Source: Candidatus Enterococcus leclercqii
Lineage (GTDB): Bacteria; Bacillota; Bacilli; Lactobacillales; Enterococcaceae
Direction of reading: 5' to 3'
DNA: 64,000 nt
Assembly (NCBI RefSeq): GCF_009933135.1
Contig: NZ_MAEH01000016.1
Coordinates: forward strand, 113,460 to 177,459
Under the pieces are notes generated by a model. The model was not told the origin of the DNA. It ran no database searches and saw nothing but the letters and a program-made list of their open reading frames with translations. Position numbers and translations under genes: made by a program. Shown piece by piece: positions 1 through 8,012 of the stretch; positions within the stretch are counted from its first letter, which is position 1, and every line of letters begins with the position of its first letter.

Positions 1-430
1 TCAAAACCTCTACGGAATCCATTTTGTTTTCTTGTGCCATCATTTCCAATACACTGATGGGCGTCTTCATCTGGTGGGTCCACAAATTCATAAAAGTAAT
101 CTGCTGCTCCCGGGCACGGGTACTTTGCATCAGCTGGTCTTCTTGTTGCTGCAATAGTCCATTTACTTTGTAGCTGATAATTTGGCTCTCACTATCGGTA
201 TCTCCGGGCAAAATCGTGCGGGTCTTTCCGGATAGAAAATCGTACCAGTGGCGTTTTCGCAGATAGTCAATGAAAAAGCAGCCGCTTAAAAGCACCAATC
301 CTAAAAAAAGCAAATAACTTAATAGATGCCAATTCTCCCATTTTGCCAATCCTAAAATCAAAACTATGAACAGCTGAACACCAAAAACCAGCAGAAACTG
401 CAATCGATGAGTTTTCCAATACAGCCTCAT
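1..430 (-). CDS. Sensor histidine kinase, BceS-like, C-terminus cut off by window edge
   Basis: Two-component sensor kinase of which only the first 143 codons are in the window. Two hydrophobic segments (about residues 11-29 and 36-55) with almost no extracellular loop are followed by a linker and a HisKA region with the phospho-acceptor histidine at residue 119 in the motif THQMKTPIS. Small intramembrane-sensing kinases of the BceS type have this layout and usually respond to cell-envelope antibiotics through a partner ABC transporter. The ATG overlaps the TGA of the response regulator upstream by one base (TGATG), so the two are translationally coupled. The ATPase domain and any transporter would lie to the left of the window, so the BceS assignment rests on topology and the H-box only. 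Confidence 0.85.
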   Translation of the reverse strand, partial: MRLYWKTHRLQFLLVFGVQLFIVLILGLAKWENWHLLSYLLFLGLVLLSGCFFIDYLRKRHWYDFLSGKTRTILPGDTDSESQIISYKVNGLLQQQEDQLMQSTRAREQQITFMNLWTHQMKTPISVLEMMAQENKMDSVEVL

Positions 431-1116
431 CACTCTTCCCCCCAGTCCAGCTGATACCCTTGCCCTCGCAACGTGTGAATTTTACCTACAAGTCCCATAT
501 CTTCAAGCTTTTTTCGCAACCTGCCCATGTTTACCGACAACGTATTGTCATCGACAAAGCGTTCATCGTCCCATAATTTCATCAAAAACGTTTCTCGCTT
601 CACAATCGTAGGCGCGTTTTGGATCAACAGCTCCATCAATTCCCCTTCTTTTTTGGTTAGAAGTTCACGCTTTTGACCATAACGAATCTCAAAGCGCTCC
701 GGAAAATATTGCAGCTCTCGATAGCTGAAGATCCGTTCACCGGCAACAGAATATTCACCATAGGCTCGTCGCAAGTGGCTTTTAATTTTGGCAATCAGTA
801 CTTCATTGGCAAAAGGTTTCACTAAATAATCATCCCCACCATATTCCATCGCCATCACCTGATCCATGGGATGATCTCGGGCGGACAAAAAAACGATTGG
901 GACATTGGAAAGTTTCCGCAATTCCCTAGTCCAGTAAAACCCGTCAAAATAGGGCAGATTAATATCCATCAGCACCAAATCCGGTAATAATTGGGCGAAC
1001 TCTTTTGTCAAGTCTGCAAAATCTTGGGCAGCAGTGACGGTAAAGCCATATTTCGCAATCGCCTCTTTGACCACTTTGGCTAAGGCGGCATCGTCTTCAA
1101 TCAAAAAAATTTTCAT
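430..1116 (-). CDS. OmpR-family response regulator, BceR-like
   Basis: DNA-binding response regulator of 228 aa, the usual OmpR/PhoB length. The receiver domain (about 1-115) has the acidic pocket E7-D8-D9, phospho-acceptor D51, S78 and K100 (motif LVKPF). The C-terminal winged helix runs from about 130 to 225 (LTKKEGELMELL; TLRGQGYQL). It is the first gene of a pair with the intramembrane kinase that follows it. By family it would control an envelope-stress or peptide-antibiotic detoxification transporter; the target is not in the window. Confidence 0.92.
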   Translation of the reverse strand: MKIFLIEDDAALAKVVKEAIAKYGFTVTAAQDFADLTKEFAQLLPDLVLMDINLPYFDGFYWTRELRKLSNVPIVFLSARDHPMDQVMAMEYGGDDYLVKPFANEVLIAKIKSHLRRAYGEYSVAGERIFSYRELQYFPERFEIRYGQKRELLTKKEGELMELLIQNAPTIVKRETFLMKLWDDERFVDDNTLSVNMGRLRKKLEDMGLVGKIHTLRGQGYQLDWGEE

Positions 1117-1287
1117 TTACTGTGCCCCGTTTCTCTACATTTTTGCTCCTGTATGAACCCCACGTCCCCTTCAATTCTATCAAACTTAACCTACGATGGT
1201 AACCCACAATCCAGCAAGTGCTCCGGCAACCCTTATCCGAAAAAAAGTCGTATACTGAGACTATCAAAAAGAAAGAAGGTCATGATT

Positions 1288-1491
1288 ATGTTAGAGATCC
1301 ATTACATTCCCATCGGTGACGAAGAAACAGTGGCAACTTATGACAAGGCCAGTGACTTTGTCGCAGCCCAATACAAAGAAGTCCCTGACTTGCAAGACAA
1401 TTACCGCGTGACCAAAGCTTTGGTGGACGGAAAAGAAATCGAACTCAGTGACAAAACCATCGCTGGCTTATTCGCCTATTTGAATAAGTAA
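1288..1491 (+). CDS. DUF4649 family small protein
   Basis: Small acidic protein of 67 aa resembling the DUF4649 family of streptococci and enterococci, function unknown. An in-frame upstream extension exists, but the start at 1288 is chosen because AAGAAGG at 1273-1279 is 8 nt before this ATG and only 2 nt before the ATG at 1282. There is no signal peptide and no membrane segment. It stands alone between the two-component pair and an aminotransferase, with its own terminator. The family call is from memory of its pattern (start LEIHYIP, end GLFAYLNK). Confidence 0.75.
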   Translation: MLEIHYIPIGDEETVATYDKASDFVAAQYKEVPDLQDNYRVTKALVDGKEIELSDKTIAGLFAYLNK

Positions 1492-1508
1492 AATAAGTTT
1501 TCTACCAT

Positions 1509-1575
1509 AAAAAAAGCCGAATCAGCCGCACATTCTTTCCCAGTTGTTGGAATATGCGTTTGGTTCGGTTTTTTT
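1509..1575 (+). terminator. Intrinsic terminator after the DUF4649 gene
   Basis: An A7-GCCGAA arm at 1509-1521 pairs with TTCGG-T7 at 1564-1575 across a long loop of about 40 nt and ends in a T-tract. It lies about 20 nt after the stop codon. Confidence 0.55.
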
Positions 1576-1869
1576 AGGCGCACAAACAGGCATGGATTAC
1601 TAAATACGCCTTTGTGGATAAGTTCCGTAAATAACAGCAAAATTGTTTCATAAGCTGTGAAAACATAGCGAGAACACGATTCTGGCAGAATGAAAATAGT
1701 TCAATAATCGACCATTTTCCAATACTGCAGCTGCTGTAAATCATGAAAAAGCGGTTACTTGGCGGCGTGATTTCTGCCCTCAGTACACAGCCAATTTGCG
1801 ACGCTGTCATAGCTGCCGCCTGTTTAACCGCGCTTTCACTTCTTCAAGCTACCAAAAAAAGGCTGCTGA
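1576..1869. other. Intergenic, nothing recognised
   Basis: Spacer between the terminator of the DUF4649 gene and the stop codon of the convergent aminotransferase. Short ORFs exist on both strands, but none has a ribosome-binding site or recognisable protein composition. No similarity to the repeat elements elsewhere in the window was seen. Confidence 0.5.
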
Positions 1870-3042
1870 CTATTGTTGGCGATTCAGATAGTCTGATAGT
1901 CGCTTCATTGCTTCTTGTAGTGTTTCCATGCCAGCTGCATAGCTGATACGGACATAGCCTTCTGCCTCCGGACCAAAAGCGATTCCCGGAATAACAGCCA
2001 ATTTATTCTTTTCTGCCAAATCAATGCAAAAGGCCATCGAATCTTGGCTGAAGCCTTCTGGAATCTTGGCAAAGATGTAAAAAGCGCCTGATGGTTTGGC
2101 TACCGTAAAGCCCATCTGTGTCATTTCTCCGTAGACAAAATCGCGACGTTGCCGGTATTCTTCCTTCATCACATCTGCATCATACAAGCCCTCCACCAAA
2201 GCACGAACCGCGGCTTTTTGTGAAATTGTTGAAGCAGCAGTAACCAGATATTGGTGGACTTTGATAATCTCAGCAGTCAGCTGTTCCGGCGCAAAAATAA
2301 AGCCAATCCGCCAGCCGGTCATGGCGTGGGATTTGGATAAGCCATTGATCATCACTGTTTGTTCCGGCAAGAATTCTGCGATGGAGACATGGGTCTGATC
2401 GTAACTCAACTCACTGTACACTTCATCACTGATGACAAATACCGGATAGTTTCGCAAAACATCAGCGATTGCTTGCACTTGCTGCCGGTTATAAGTTACC
2501 CCTGTAGGATTGCTGGGGTAATTCAAAATAACTGCTTTGACCTGCTCGCCATGTTCTTGCAAGGCAGCTTCCAAGCGCTCTGGTGACAATACAAACCCGT
2601 TGTCAGTCGTATCAATATAGACTGGTTTTGCGCCTGCCAGAGTGATTACCGGCTCATAGCCTGGATAAATTGGTGCCGGTAATAGCACCTTGTCGCCAGC
2701 TTCCAGCATTGCCAGCAATGAAGCAGAGATGGCTTCTGTTGCCCCTACGGTCACCAATACTTCTTTTTGAGGATCAAAGGTCAAACCATATTTTTCCTTC
2801 ATGAAAAAAGCAGCTGCTTCCCGAACATCTGTCAAGCCTGCCATGCCACTATAATGACTAAAATTGTCGGTAATCGCCTGACGCCCAGCTTCTTTGACAT
2901 GCTCCGGCGTATTGAAATCCGGCTCTCCCAAAGTCAGTTTCAACATACCTTCAATCCCGGAAACACGCTCATCAAATTGTCGGATGAGTGATACCGCAAT
3001 TTTATAGACTTGCTTATTAAAACGTTCATTCATATTCGTCAT
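1870..3042 (-). CDS. PLP-dependent class I/II aminotransferase (AraT/PatA type)
   Basis: Fold-type I aminotransferase of 390 aa. Visible family motifs are the N-terminal LGEPDFNTP, the glycine-containing cofactor region VGATEAI, NYPSNPTG (substrate carboxylate and PLP contact), SDEVYSEL (PLP-ring aspartate), and NGLSKSHAMTGWRIG holding the Schiff-base lysine and the phosphate-binding arginine. Lactic acid bacterial relatives transaminate aromatic or other amino acids with 2-oxoglutarate; the exact substrate cannot be read from sequence. The start at 3042 has GAGGAG 8-9 nt upstream. It is monocistronic, since upstream queH is closed by a strong hairpin. Confidence 0.9.
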   Translation of the reverse strand: MTNMNERFNKQVYKIAVSLIRQFDERVSGIEGMLKLTLGEPDFNTPEHVKEAGRQAITDNFSHYSGMAGLTDVREAAAFFMKEKYGLTFDPQKEVLVTVGATEAISASLLAMLEAGDKVLLPAPIYPGYEPVITLAGAKPVYIDTTDNGFVLSPERLEAALQEHGEQVKAVILNYPSNPTGVTYNRQQVQAIADVLRNYPVFVISDEVYSELSYDQTHVSIAEFLPEQTVMINGLSKSHAMTGWRIGFIFAPEQLTAEIIKVHQYLVTAASTISQKAAVRALVEGLYDADVMKEEYRQRRDFVYGEMTQMGFTVAKPSGAFYIFAKIPEGFSQDSMAFCIDLAEKNKLAVIPGIAFGPEAEGYVRISYAAGMETLQEAMKRLSDYLNRQQ

Positions 3043-3161
3043 CGAAAAACTCCTCTCAAAAAATCTGTTTTGCCGCCAATGGCACTCTGGCTGCTTTATT
3101 CACAGCGTAACAGACGTTTGTTTATCCTACATCCTATCACAATTTCCTTCAACGAAAAAGT

Positions 3162-3207
3162 AAAAGCCGGATAGAAAACGCAAAGCAGCGTTTTCTATCC
3201 GGCTTTT
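3162..3207 (-). terminator. Terminator after queH, 20-bp perfect stem
   Basis: Perfect 20-bp inverted repeat (3162-3181 with 3188-3207) around a 6-nt loop, flanked by A and T runs so that it can work on either strand. It ends queH transcription and also insulates the aminotransferase gene. Confidence 0.9.
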
Positions 3208-3233
3208 GTTAATAACTGCGATCAAAATAAGGA

Positions 3234-3974
3234 CTAAGCATCCACGGGATCAGATTCAGGCTGATTTGCCACTTCTGCCAAAGATGCTTCTGCCTCTTCT
3301 TTGACTTTCTTGAGGTCAATGCCTTGTTGATTGGCGGCAAATACACAACCACAATAACATTGGCGATAGATATCATATTCTTTGCACATTTGAATCGACC
3401 GTTGATAGCCCCCCCGTTTTTTAAAATCGGAAGGCAGATAAGCTACATCATATATCTTTTGGATATCCAGCCCAATCTCATTGATCAATTGGGCATCTTT
3501 CATTGGCGAAATCGTCAAGGCACTGCCAAAATAATCAAACCCCAGCGCAACCGCGGCTTCTGCCACCAAGTCCAGTCTCATTTGAAAACAGGCGCTGCAG
3601 CGTTTGCCTCCTTCAGGCTCATCCTGAAGCTGGCTTCTACGAACTAAGGCAACGAATTCATTTGGTTTATAATCAGCAGCAATGAAGCCTACTTGTTGAC
3701 CCGTTTGTTTATTAAAGTCTTCGACAAACTGCTGTTGCACCAATAAACGTCTTTGATATTCTGCTTTTGGATGGATATTCGAGTTTGCAAAATAAATAGT
3801 AACGTCGGCATAGCTCGTCAAAAATTCCAGGGTATAGGTGCTGCAAGGTGCACAACAACTATGGATCAAAATCTTAGGTCGCTGTTTTTTATTCTGCCAA
3901 TTTTCAACTAATCCCAATAACAATTTATCGTAATTTACTTTTGTTTTTAACGGTTGTTTTTCAAGTGCTTTCAT
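3234..3974 (-). CDS. queH: Epoxyqueuosine reductase QueH
   Basis: Non-cobalamin epoxyqueuosine reductase (former DUF208), catalysing the last step of queuosine formation in tRNA. Conserved cysteine/iron-cluster elements are visible: HSCCAPC at residues 38-44, RCSACFQMRL in the middle, and CKEYDIYRQCYCGC near the end. The length of 246 aa suits the family. An ATG at 4001 would add nine residues but has no ribosome-binding site and would lie about 11 nt after a likely start point set by TATAAT at 4020-4025. The ATG at 3974 has AGGAGG about 13 nt upstream, so it is preferred. The C-terminal 30 residues are acidic and probably disordered. Confidence 0.92.
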   Translation of the reverse strand: MKALEKQPLKTKVNYDKLLLGLVENWQNKKQRPKILIHSCCAPCSTYTLEFLTSYADVTIYFANSNIHPKAEYQRRLLVQQQFVEDFNKQTGQQVGFIAADYKPNEFVALVRRSQLQDEPEGGKRCSACFQMRLDLVAEAAVALGFDYFGSALTISPMKDAQLINEIGLDIQKIYDVAYLPSDFKKRGGYQRSIQMCKEYDIYRQCYCGCVFAANQQGIDLKKVKEEAEASLAEVANQPESDPVDA

Positions 3975-4195
3975 CTCGCTATGGGGTTCCTCCTGCTTCA
4001 TGATTTTAAACGTCCATCTATTATAACCGAATGGCCGAAACAGTTCTCGGTTAAATCAGAACAGTTATCTTTCATTTTTAAAAGAATCAACTAAAAAAAA
4101 TCTCATATAAAAAAGAAATCGGTACAGTTGCATTGTTTCCCTTGATAAATGAACGTAAAATGAAAATGAAATAACATATATTCAGGAGGTGTTCT

Positions 4196-4588
4196 ATGAA
4201 CAAGCAACTATATCGGCTACCTTTAATGTTATCTATTATCCCTTTTGTCTACCTATCTCTTTGGCTGGATACATATTTTCAATCTGTACTGGGCTTTTTC
4301 TTTTCACTGGTCTTAGCCGTTTTACTGGGTTTTTATTTCAAAGCTTCAGGTCAACTACGACTGTGGGTTTTAGGCAATATCGTCAGTACCTTGATTTCGC
4401 TTGTCTTACAACATCAGCATCCTGAATGGCATTTTTACTACCAGCCCTTCAATCCTTCTTGGTTAGTTTTGGGGCTCTCCTTACTGTATCTAATCCCGCA
4501 GTTGTTCGGCATCTTTTGGGCCGCATTCTTGAACATCAGGATCTCCAAAGACGATCGAAAAATCAGTGTTCATAAAAACGGCCGCTGA
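4196..4588 (+). CDS. Small integral membrane protein, function unknown
   Basis: Hydrophobic protein of 130 aa with about four predicted membrane segments (residues roughly 8-24, 28-48, 55-70 and 87-113) and a basic, polar C-terminal tail (KDDRKISVHKNGR). The start is supported by AGGAGGT 7 nt upstream of the ATG. No family is recognised. It stands alone, and its stop is followed 41 bp later by repeat element copy A, whose hairpin probably ends its transcript. Confidence 0.7.
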   Translation: MNKQLYRLPLMLSIIPFVYLSLWLDTYFQSVLGFFFSLVLAVLLGFYFKASGQLRLWVLGNIVSTLISLVLQHQHPEWHFYYQPFNPSWLVLGLSLLYLIPQLFGIFWAAFLNIRISKDDRKISVHKNGR

Positions 4589-4629
4589 TTGTTGCAATCA
4601 TAGGAAAAACCGGACCCAATCAGACTATA

Positions 4630-4948
4630 GGAGCTGTGATAATAGTTGGGTCACCAGCCAACAAACCGAAGAAACCAAACATGAGATTCCAAAAGCCGAC
4701 GATCTTCCATTAAATCATTGGAAGATCGTCGGCTTTTCATTGCTAAAAATTTCGACTGTAGGCTTTCCTAGATTTCATCAAGCCAAGTCAAGTCAGCGCC
4801 CTTCACTTTTTTTCTTTACAGGAATGGCAGTGTTCTCTCTTTGGACTAAGGCATCAAGAATGTCACAAATTTTCCTCATCCGTATCCTTTTCATTGTAGT
4901 TAAACATACGCTGTTTAGTACTTGGAAATTACTTAAGTCACACTTCCC
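4630..4948 (-). mobile_element. MITE-like element, copy A (near full length)
   Basis: Non-coding repeat of about 318 bp lying in reverse orientation. Read on the minus strand it runs: terminal repeat GGGAAGTGTGACTTAAG, the CTAAACA/TGTTTA hairpin, the core with GAGGAAAATTTGTGAC and AAAGAGAGAACA, a 19-bp hairpin (4692-4738 region), and the other terminal repeat, seen on the plus strand as GGAGCTGTGATAATAG. Five related copies occur in this window. ATAG flanks both ends (4627-4630 and 4949-4952) and may be a target duplication. No transposase is encoded, so a miniature inverted-repeat element is the best description. Confidence 0.8.
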
Positions 4949-5004
4949 ATAGCCTGTATCACGGTTAGTAGTGATTGTATTTGGAAATAATCCGCACTAT
5001 CTGA

Positions 5005-5052
5005 TTGACTTTTTTAGTACGACAGGGCTATAATAGCCCTGTCGTACTAAAA
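5005..5052 (+). promoter_or_regulatory. Promoter of the MFS-TetR operon with a 41-bp palindromic operator over the -10 box
   Basis: The -35 box TTGACT (5005-5010) and -10 box TATAAT (5029-5034) are separated by 18 bp. A perfect 20-bp inverted repeat (5012-5031 and 5033-5052) with a one-base centre covers the spacer and the -10 box. This is the geometry of a repressor operator. The natural ligand is the TetR-family protein encoded second in the operon (6303-6908), giving autorepression relieved by an exported compound. Confidence 0.85.
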
Positions 5053-5095
5053 CCATTATACGATAGGCTATAGATATATTTAGGAGGTATTTTCA

Positions 5096-6286
5096 ATGGA
5101 AAAATACAAATCATCATTAGAATCTAGCAGTAAAATATGGACACGAGATTTTATACTTATTGCGATAATAAACATGGCTATATTTACCGGGTTCAACATG
5201 ATAAGTATAGCCATGCCCTTGTACGTCACTTCCTTGGGAGGAGCAGACTTCCTAACCGGACTTGTTACTACTTTTGCTACTGCTTCTGCTTTGATCATCA
5301 GAGCCTTTACTGGCATACTCTTAGACAAATTCGGATTTAAAGCAATACTTATATCTGGTATCGGAATAATGGCGGCCAGCACAATTGCTTATGCTGTTTT
5401 CCCTATTGTGGGTGTGATTTTAGCAATCCGTTTATTACATGGAATTGGTTGGGGACTTAGCTCAACATCAACATCAACCATTGCCTCAGATGTCATCCCA
5501 AAAAAGCGATTCGCTGAAGGCATCGGCTATTTCGCCCTTACCTCTTCTCTTGCGGTAGCCGTAGCACCGGCTCTTGCTATTGCAATTGTTCAAAATATTG
5601 GAATGTTACCTGTAATTATCATTGCTAGTGGATGTACCATTTTAGCAATATTCCTATCATTTTATGAACATTACCCAAAACAAACCAAAGTCGCTCATAA
5701 GCAAAAATTCAGCTTTACTAATATGTTTGACAGAAAAGCCTTGCTGCCATCTGGTCTTATGCTTCTTGTTAACTGTGCATTTGGATCTGTAACAACTTTT
5801 ATCGCTCTTCATGGACAAGCTCAAGGTGTTCAAAATATTTCTCTCTATTTTACAGTATATGCTATTGTTACAATTATCAGCAGACCAGTTGTTGGAAAAG
5901 TTATTGATAAAGTAGGATTTTACTTACCATCTATATTATCTTTATTAGGAGTCGTAATGACGCTGGTTATTATTTCTTTCTCTACAAATATTACTATGTT
6001 TTGTCTCGCGGGAATTTTTGGAGGCCTGGGGATTGGTACAATTATGGGGACGCTTCAAACAATGGCGGTCTCTTCTGTATCAACAGAAAGACGAGGTGTA
6101 GCCACATCGACTTTCTTATTTGGAGTAGACGCTGGTATTGCTTTGGGAGCCGTAATTTCTGGAGCACTTGCGGGGGCTTTTGGATATAGTATAATGTTTT
6201 TATTAATGTCTGTATTTCCAGCTATCGCTTTGTTAATAGTTCTTTTATTTGGAAAAACTAAAATAGCAGACTATTCAACTAAATAA
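5096..6286 (+). CDS. MFS transporter, probable drug efflux pump
   Basis: Major facilitator of 396 aa with 12 hydrophobic segments and the loop 2-3 signature region GILLDKFGFK, matching the MFS motif A pattern. A second, weaker copy of that motif lies in the C-terminal half (GKVIDKVGF). The start has AGGAGG 7-8 nt upstream. It forms an operon with the tetR-like gene 16 bp downstream. Base composition is clearly more AT-rich than the core genes around it, which suggests horizontal acquisition. Substrate is unknown; a drug or metabolite exporter is inferred from the TetR partner. Confidence 0.85.
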   Translation: MEKYKSSLESSSKIWTRDFILIAIINMAIFTGFNMISIAMPLYVTSLGGADFLTGLVTTFATASALIIRAFTGILLDKFGFKAILISGIGIMAASTIAYAVFPIVGVILAIRLLHGIGWGLSSTSTSTIASDVIPKKRFAEGIGYFALTSSLAVAVAPALAIAIVQNIGMLPVIIIASGCTILAIFLSFYEHYPKQTKVAHKQKFSFTNMFDRKALLPSGLMLLVNCAFGSVTTFIALHGQAQGVQNISLYFTVYAIVTIISRPVVGKVIDKVGFYLPSILSLLGVVMTLVIISFSTNITMFCLAGIFGGLGIGTIMGTLQTMAVSSVSTERRGVATSTFLFGVDAGIALGAVISGALAGAFGYSIMFLLMSVFPAIALLIVLLFGKTKIADYSTK

Positions 6287-6302
6287 AAACAGAGGTAAAT
6301 AT

Positions 6303-6908
6303 ATGAGAAATGATACTCGAAAAGAAATATTAGGTGTAGCAAAGAAGCTTTTTAACGAACGTGGGTACAATAACGTTTCAACAAGAGACATAGCTAATGT
6401 GCTTAATATCAGCAAAGGAAATCTTACTTATTACTTTAAGAAGAAAGAAGACATAATAGAAGCACTCCTTACTGAAACACCTAATACACGAGTGAAAAAT
6501 GCACCGAAAACTCTAGAAGAACTAAATTTTTTCTTTGAGGATATGCAAAAAACTGTGCAAGAAAATGCTTTTTATTTTTGGCATTACACACAATTTGCAG
6601 AAATATCATCAACTATTCAAAATATGCAGTTTGAAACGCTCAATGAAAATCAGTCTTTGTTGGAGAAAACAATCCTTTTATTAAATGAAGCTGGTCTAGT
6701 AAAAGAAGAACAGTACATCGGAGAATATAATCGTCTGATAGATACACTTTTACTCTCATGCATATATTGGGTTCAGTTTGGACTTCTCAAAAAGACCACA
6801 GAAGATAACTTTCTAATACAAGCCTGGAGTATAATGTATCCTTTCTTAAGTGCTGATGGAATAGAAGCTTTAAACGATATAATAAATCCCGAATGGTTTA
6901 GTAAATAG
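6303..6908 (+). CDS. TetR/AcrR-family transcriptional regulator of the adjacent MFS gene
   Basis: Repressor of 201 aa. The N-terminal TetR helix-turn-helix is at about residues 8-50 (AKKLFNERGYNNVSTRDIA, then NISKGNLTYYFKKKEDI). The remaining 150 residues form the divergent ligand-binding region, rich in aromatic residues. It lies 16 bp after the MFS stop and shares its AT-rich composition. It most likely binds the palindrome at 5012-5052 and so regulates its own operon. Confidence 0.9.
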   Translation: MRNDTRKEILGVAKKLFNERGYNNVSTRDIANVLNISKGNLTYYFKKKEDIIEALLTETPNTRVKNAPKTLEELNFFFEDMQKTVQENAFYFWHYTQFAEISSTIQNMQFETLNENQSLLEKTILLLNEAGLVKEEQYIGEYNRLIDTLLLSCIYWVQFGLLKKTTEDNFLIQAWSIMYPFLSADGIEALNDIINPEWFSK

Positions 6909-6955
6909 AATAATTACTGAAGAGTTTAAAATCAAAAACAGAAGATATGATTTCC

Positions 6956-6994
6956 ATACACACTTTTACTGTGAAGTTTAAGTGTGTATTTTTT
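6956..6994 (+). terminator. Terminator of the MFS-TetR operon
   Basis: ATACACACTT (6956-6965) pairs with AAGTGTGTAT (6980-6989) and is followed by a T6 run. It lies about 50 nt after the tetR stop. Confidence 0.8.
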
Positions 6995-7082
6995 ATGACT
7001 TTAGTCAATTTCGGGCGCAAAGCTTGCGAAAAAAGCCAACTGGGCATTTCTATACGTGGATGAAATAGCTTTGGCTATAAAA

Positions 7083-7143
7083 AATCCTTTCGAAATACTA
7101 GTAAGTGGCGACCAACCGCTCATCGTATCGAAAGGAGTTTTTT
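7083..7143 (+). terminator. Isolated hairpin with T-tract
   Basis: AATCCTTTCGA pairs imperfectly with TCGAAAGGAGTT, enclosing a second small stem (AGTGGC with ACCGCT), and ends in T6. It lies in the gap before repeat copy B. No gene is attached to it, so it may be the remnant of a lost gene or a second terminator. Confidence 0.4.
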
Positions 7144-7184
7144 CATGTAAATGACGATAAAAGTCAGCAGACACTTGTTGGATT

Positions 7185-7485
7185 TGTAAGTATCACACTA
7201 TATGCAATCATAATGAATAAAGGGTAAACGGATGAAGAATTTTGTGACAATCATTGTGTCTTAATCTAAAGAGAGAACATGACCACACAGGGAAAGAGAG
7301 AAAACGAATGACGATGATTTTCCTTCACGAAATCTAGAAAAGTCTATGTTTGGAATTTTTAGCAATGAAAAGCTGACGATCATCCAATGATTTTAATGGA
7401 AGATCGTCAGCTTTTCGTTGCGCCTCACGTTTGATCGTGTGCGTTTTTCAGAGGAGGGTGACTCAACTATTGTCACAGCAGCTCC
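7185..7485 (+). mobile_element. MITE-like element, copy B
   Basis: Forward copy. The 5' end is worn, but the core is clear (ACGGATGAAGAATTTTGTGAC; AAAGAGAGAACATGACCA). The 3' hairpin spans 7368-7415 and the right terminal repeat reads TTGTCACAGCAGCTCC. Its stem carries AGCTGAC/GTCAGCT where copies A and C carry AGCCGAC/GTCGGCT, a compensated change. The right end stops about 12 bp from the stop codon of the Phd-like gene, and that gene is read into the element. Confidence 0.75.
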
Positions 7486-7496
7486 TAGGTTACTTA

Positions 7497-8012
7497 TCAA
7501 ACTTCTTTTAAATGGATCTTTTTGATAATCAGCTTATCAAACATCGTCGTCTGATTATCCTGTTCACCAATCACTTCTGCTACCACATTTTTACCTTCGT
7601 GTTTCTTTCTTAGCTGATAGACGATTTTGCCGGTCTGTTTCAATTCATTCACCATATCCACGACCCCGCCAAAACCGGTCTTTCGAGTAATAAATCCTAA
7701 AGCCACCATTCGTTCATCCAGGTTTTTCGCTGAAACAGTTGAGCCGGTGATCAATGCTTCTCTCATGACATTCAAAAAGTCATCTAGTCCGTCGACTGTT
7801 TCAATCTGAGTTTCTTCTGGCTCTGGTCGATTGTGGAGTTCTTGCAGGAGGTTCTCATATTGTTCCTGTGTCAGCATGACCCCTGCGACCTTTTCGCGAT
7901 TAAAAACATAGACGGCGGTTCCCGCTTGACGAGCCTGATCAAAAACATCCATCGGTGATTTTTTAACTTCAGTGATCGACGTTGTGGGCACTTCCAACTT
8001 TTTCAGTTCCAT
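7497..8012 (-). CDS. Phd/YefM-like antitoxin-domain protein, solitary, with an extra C-terminal domain
   Basis: Protein of 171 aa whose first 70 residues match the Phd/YefM antitoxin fold: a TSITEVKKSPMDVF helix, an AVYVFNREKVAGVMLT strand pair and an EQYENLLQEL helix. Typical antitoxins are 70-90 aa. Here about 90 more residues follow, with a possible winged-helix-like region (ERMVALGFITRKTGFGGVVDMVNEL). The start at 8012 is chosen for AGGAG 8 nt upstream, over an upstream ATG. An extended -10 box TGATATAAT (minus strand, 8113-8121) precedes it. No toxin-like gene adjoins. It may be an autoregulator, an orphan antitoxin or a plasmid-derived addiction remnant. Confidence 0.75.
   Translation of the reverse strand: MELKKLEVPTTSITEVKKSPMDVFDQARQAGTAVYVFNREKVAGVMLTQEQYENLLQELHNRPEPEETQIETVDGLDDFLNVMREALITGSTVSAKNLDERMVALGFITRKTGFGGVVDMVNELKQTGKIVYQLRKKHEGKNVVAEVIGEQDNQTTMFDKLIIKKIHLKEV

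Noticed and set aside
1153..1287. N-terminal extension of the DUF4649 gene
   Set aside because: The extension lacks a ribosome-binding site and has unlike composition; the start at 1288 gives the family length.
5012..5052. Palindrome read as an intrinsic terminator
   Set aside because: It is flanked by T and A runs, but no gene ends just before it and its centre coincides with a good -10 box, so operator is the better reading.
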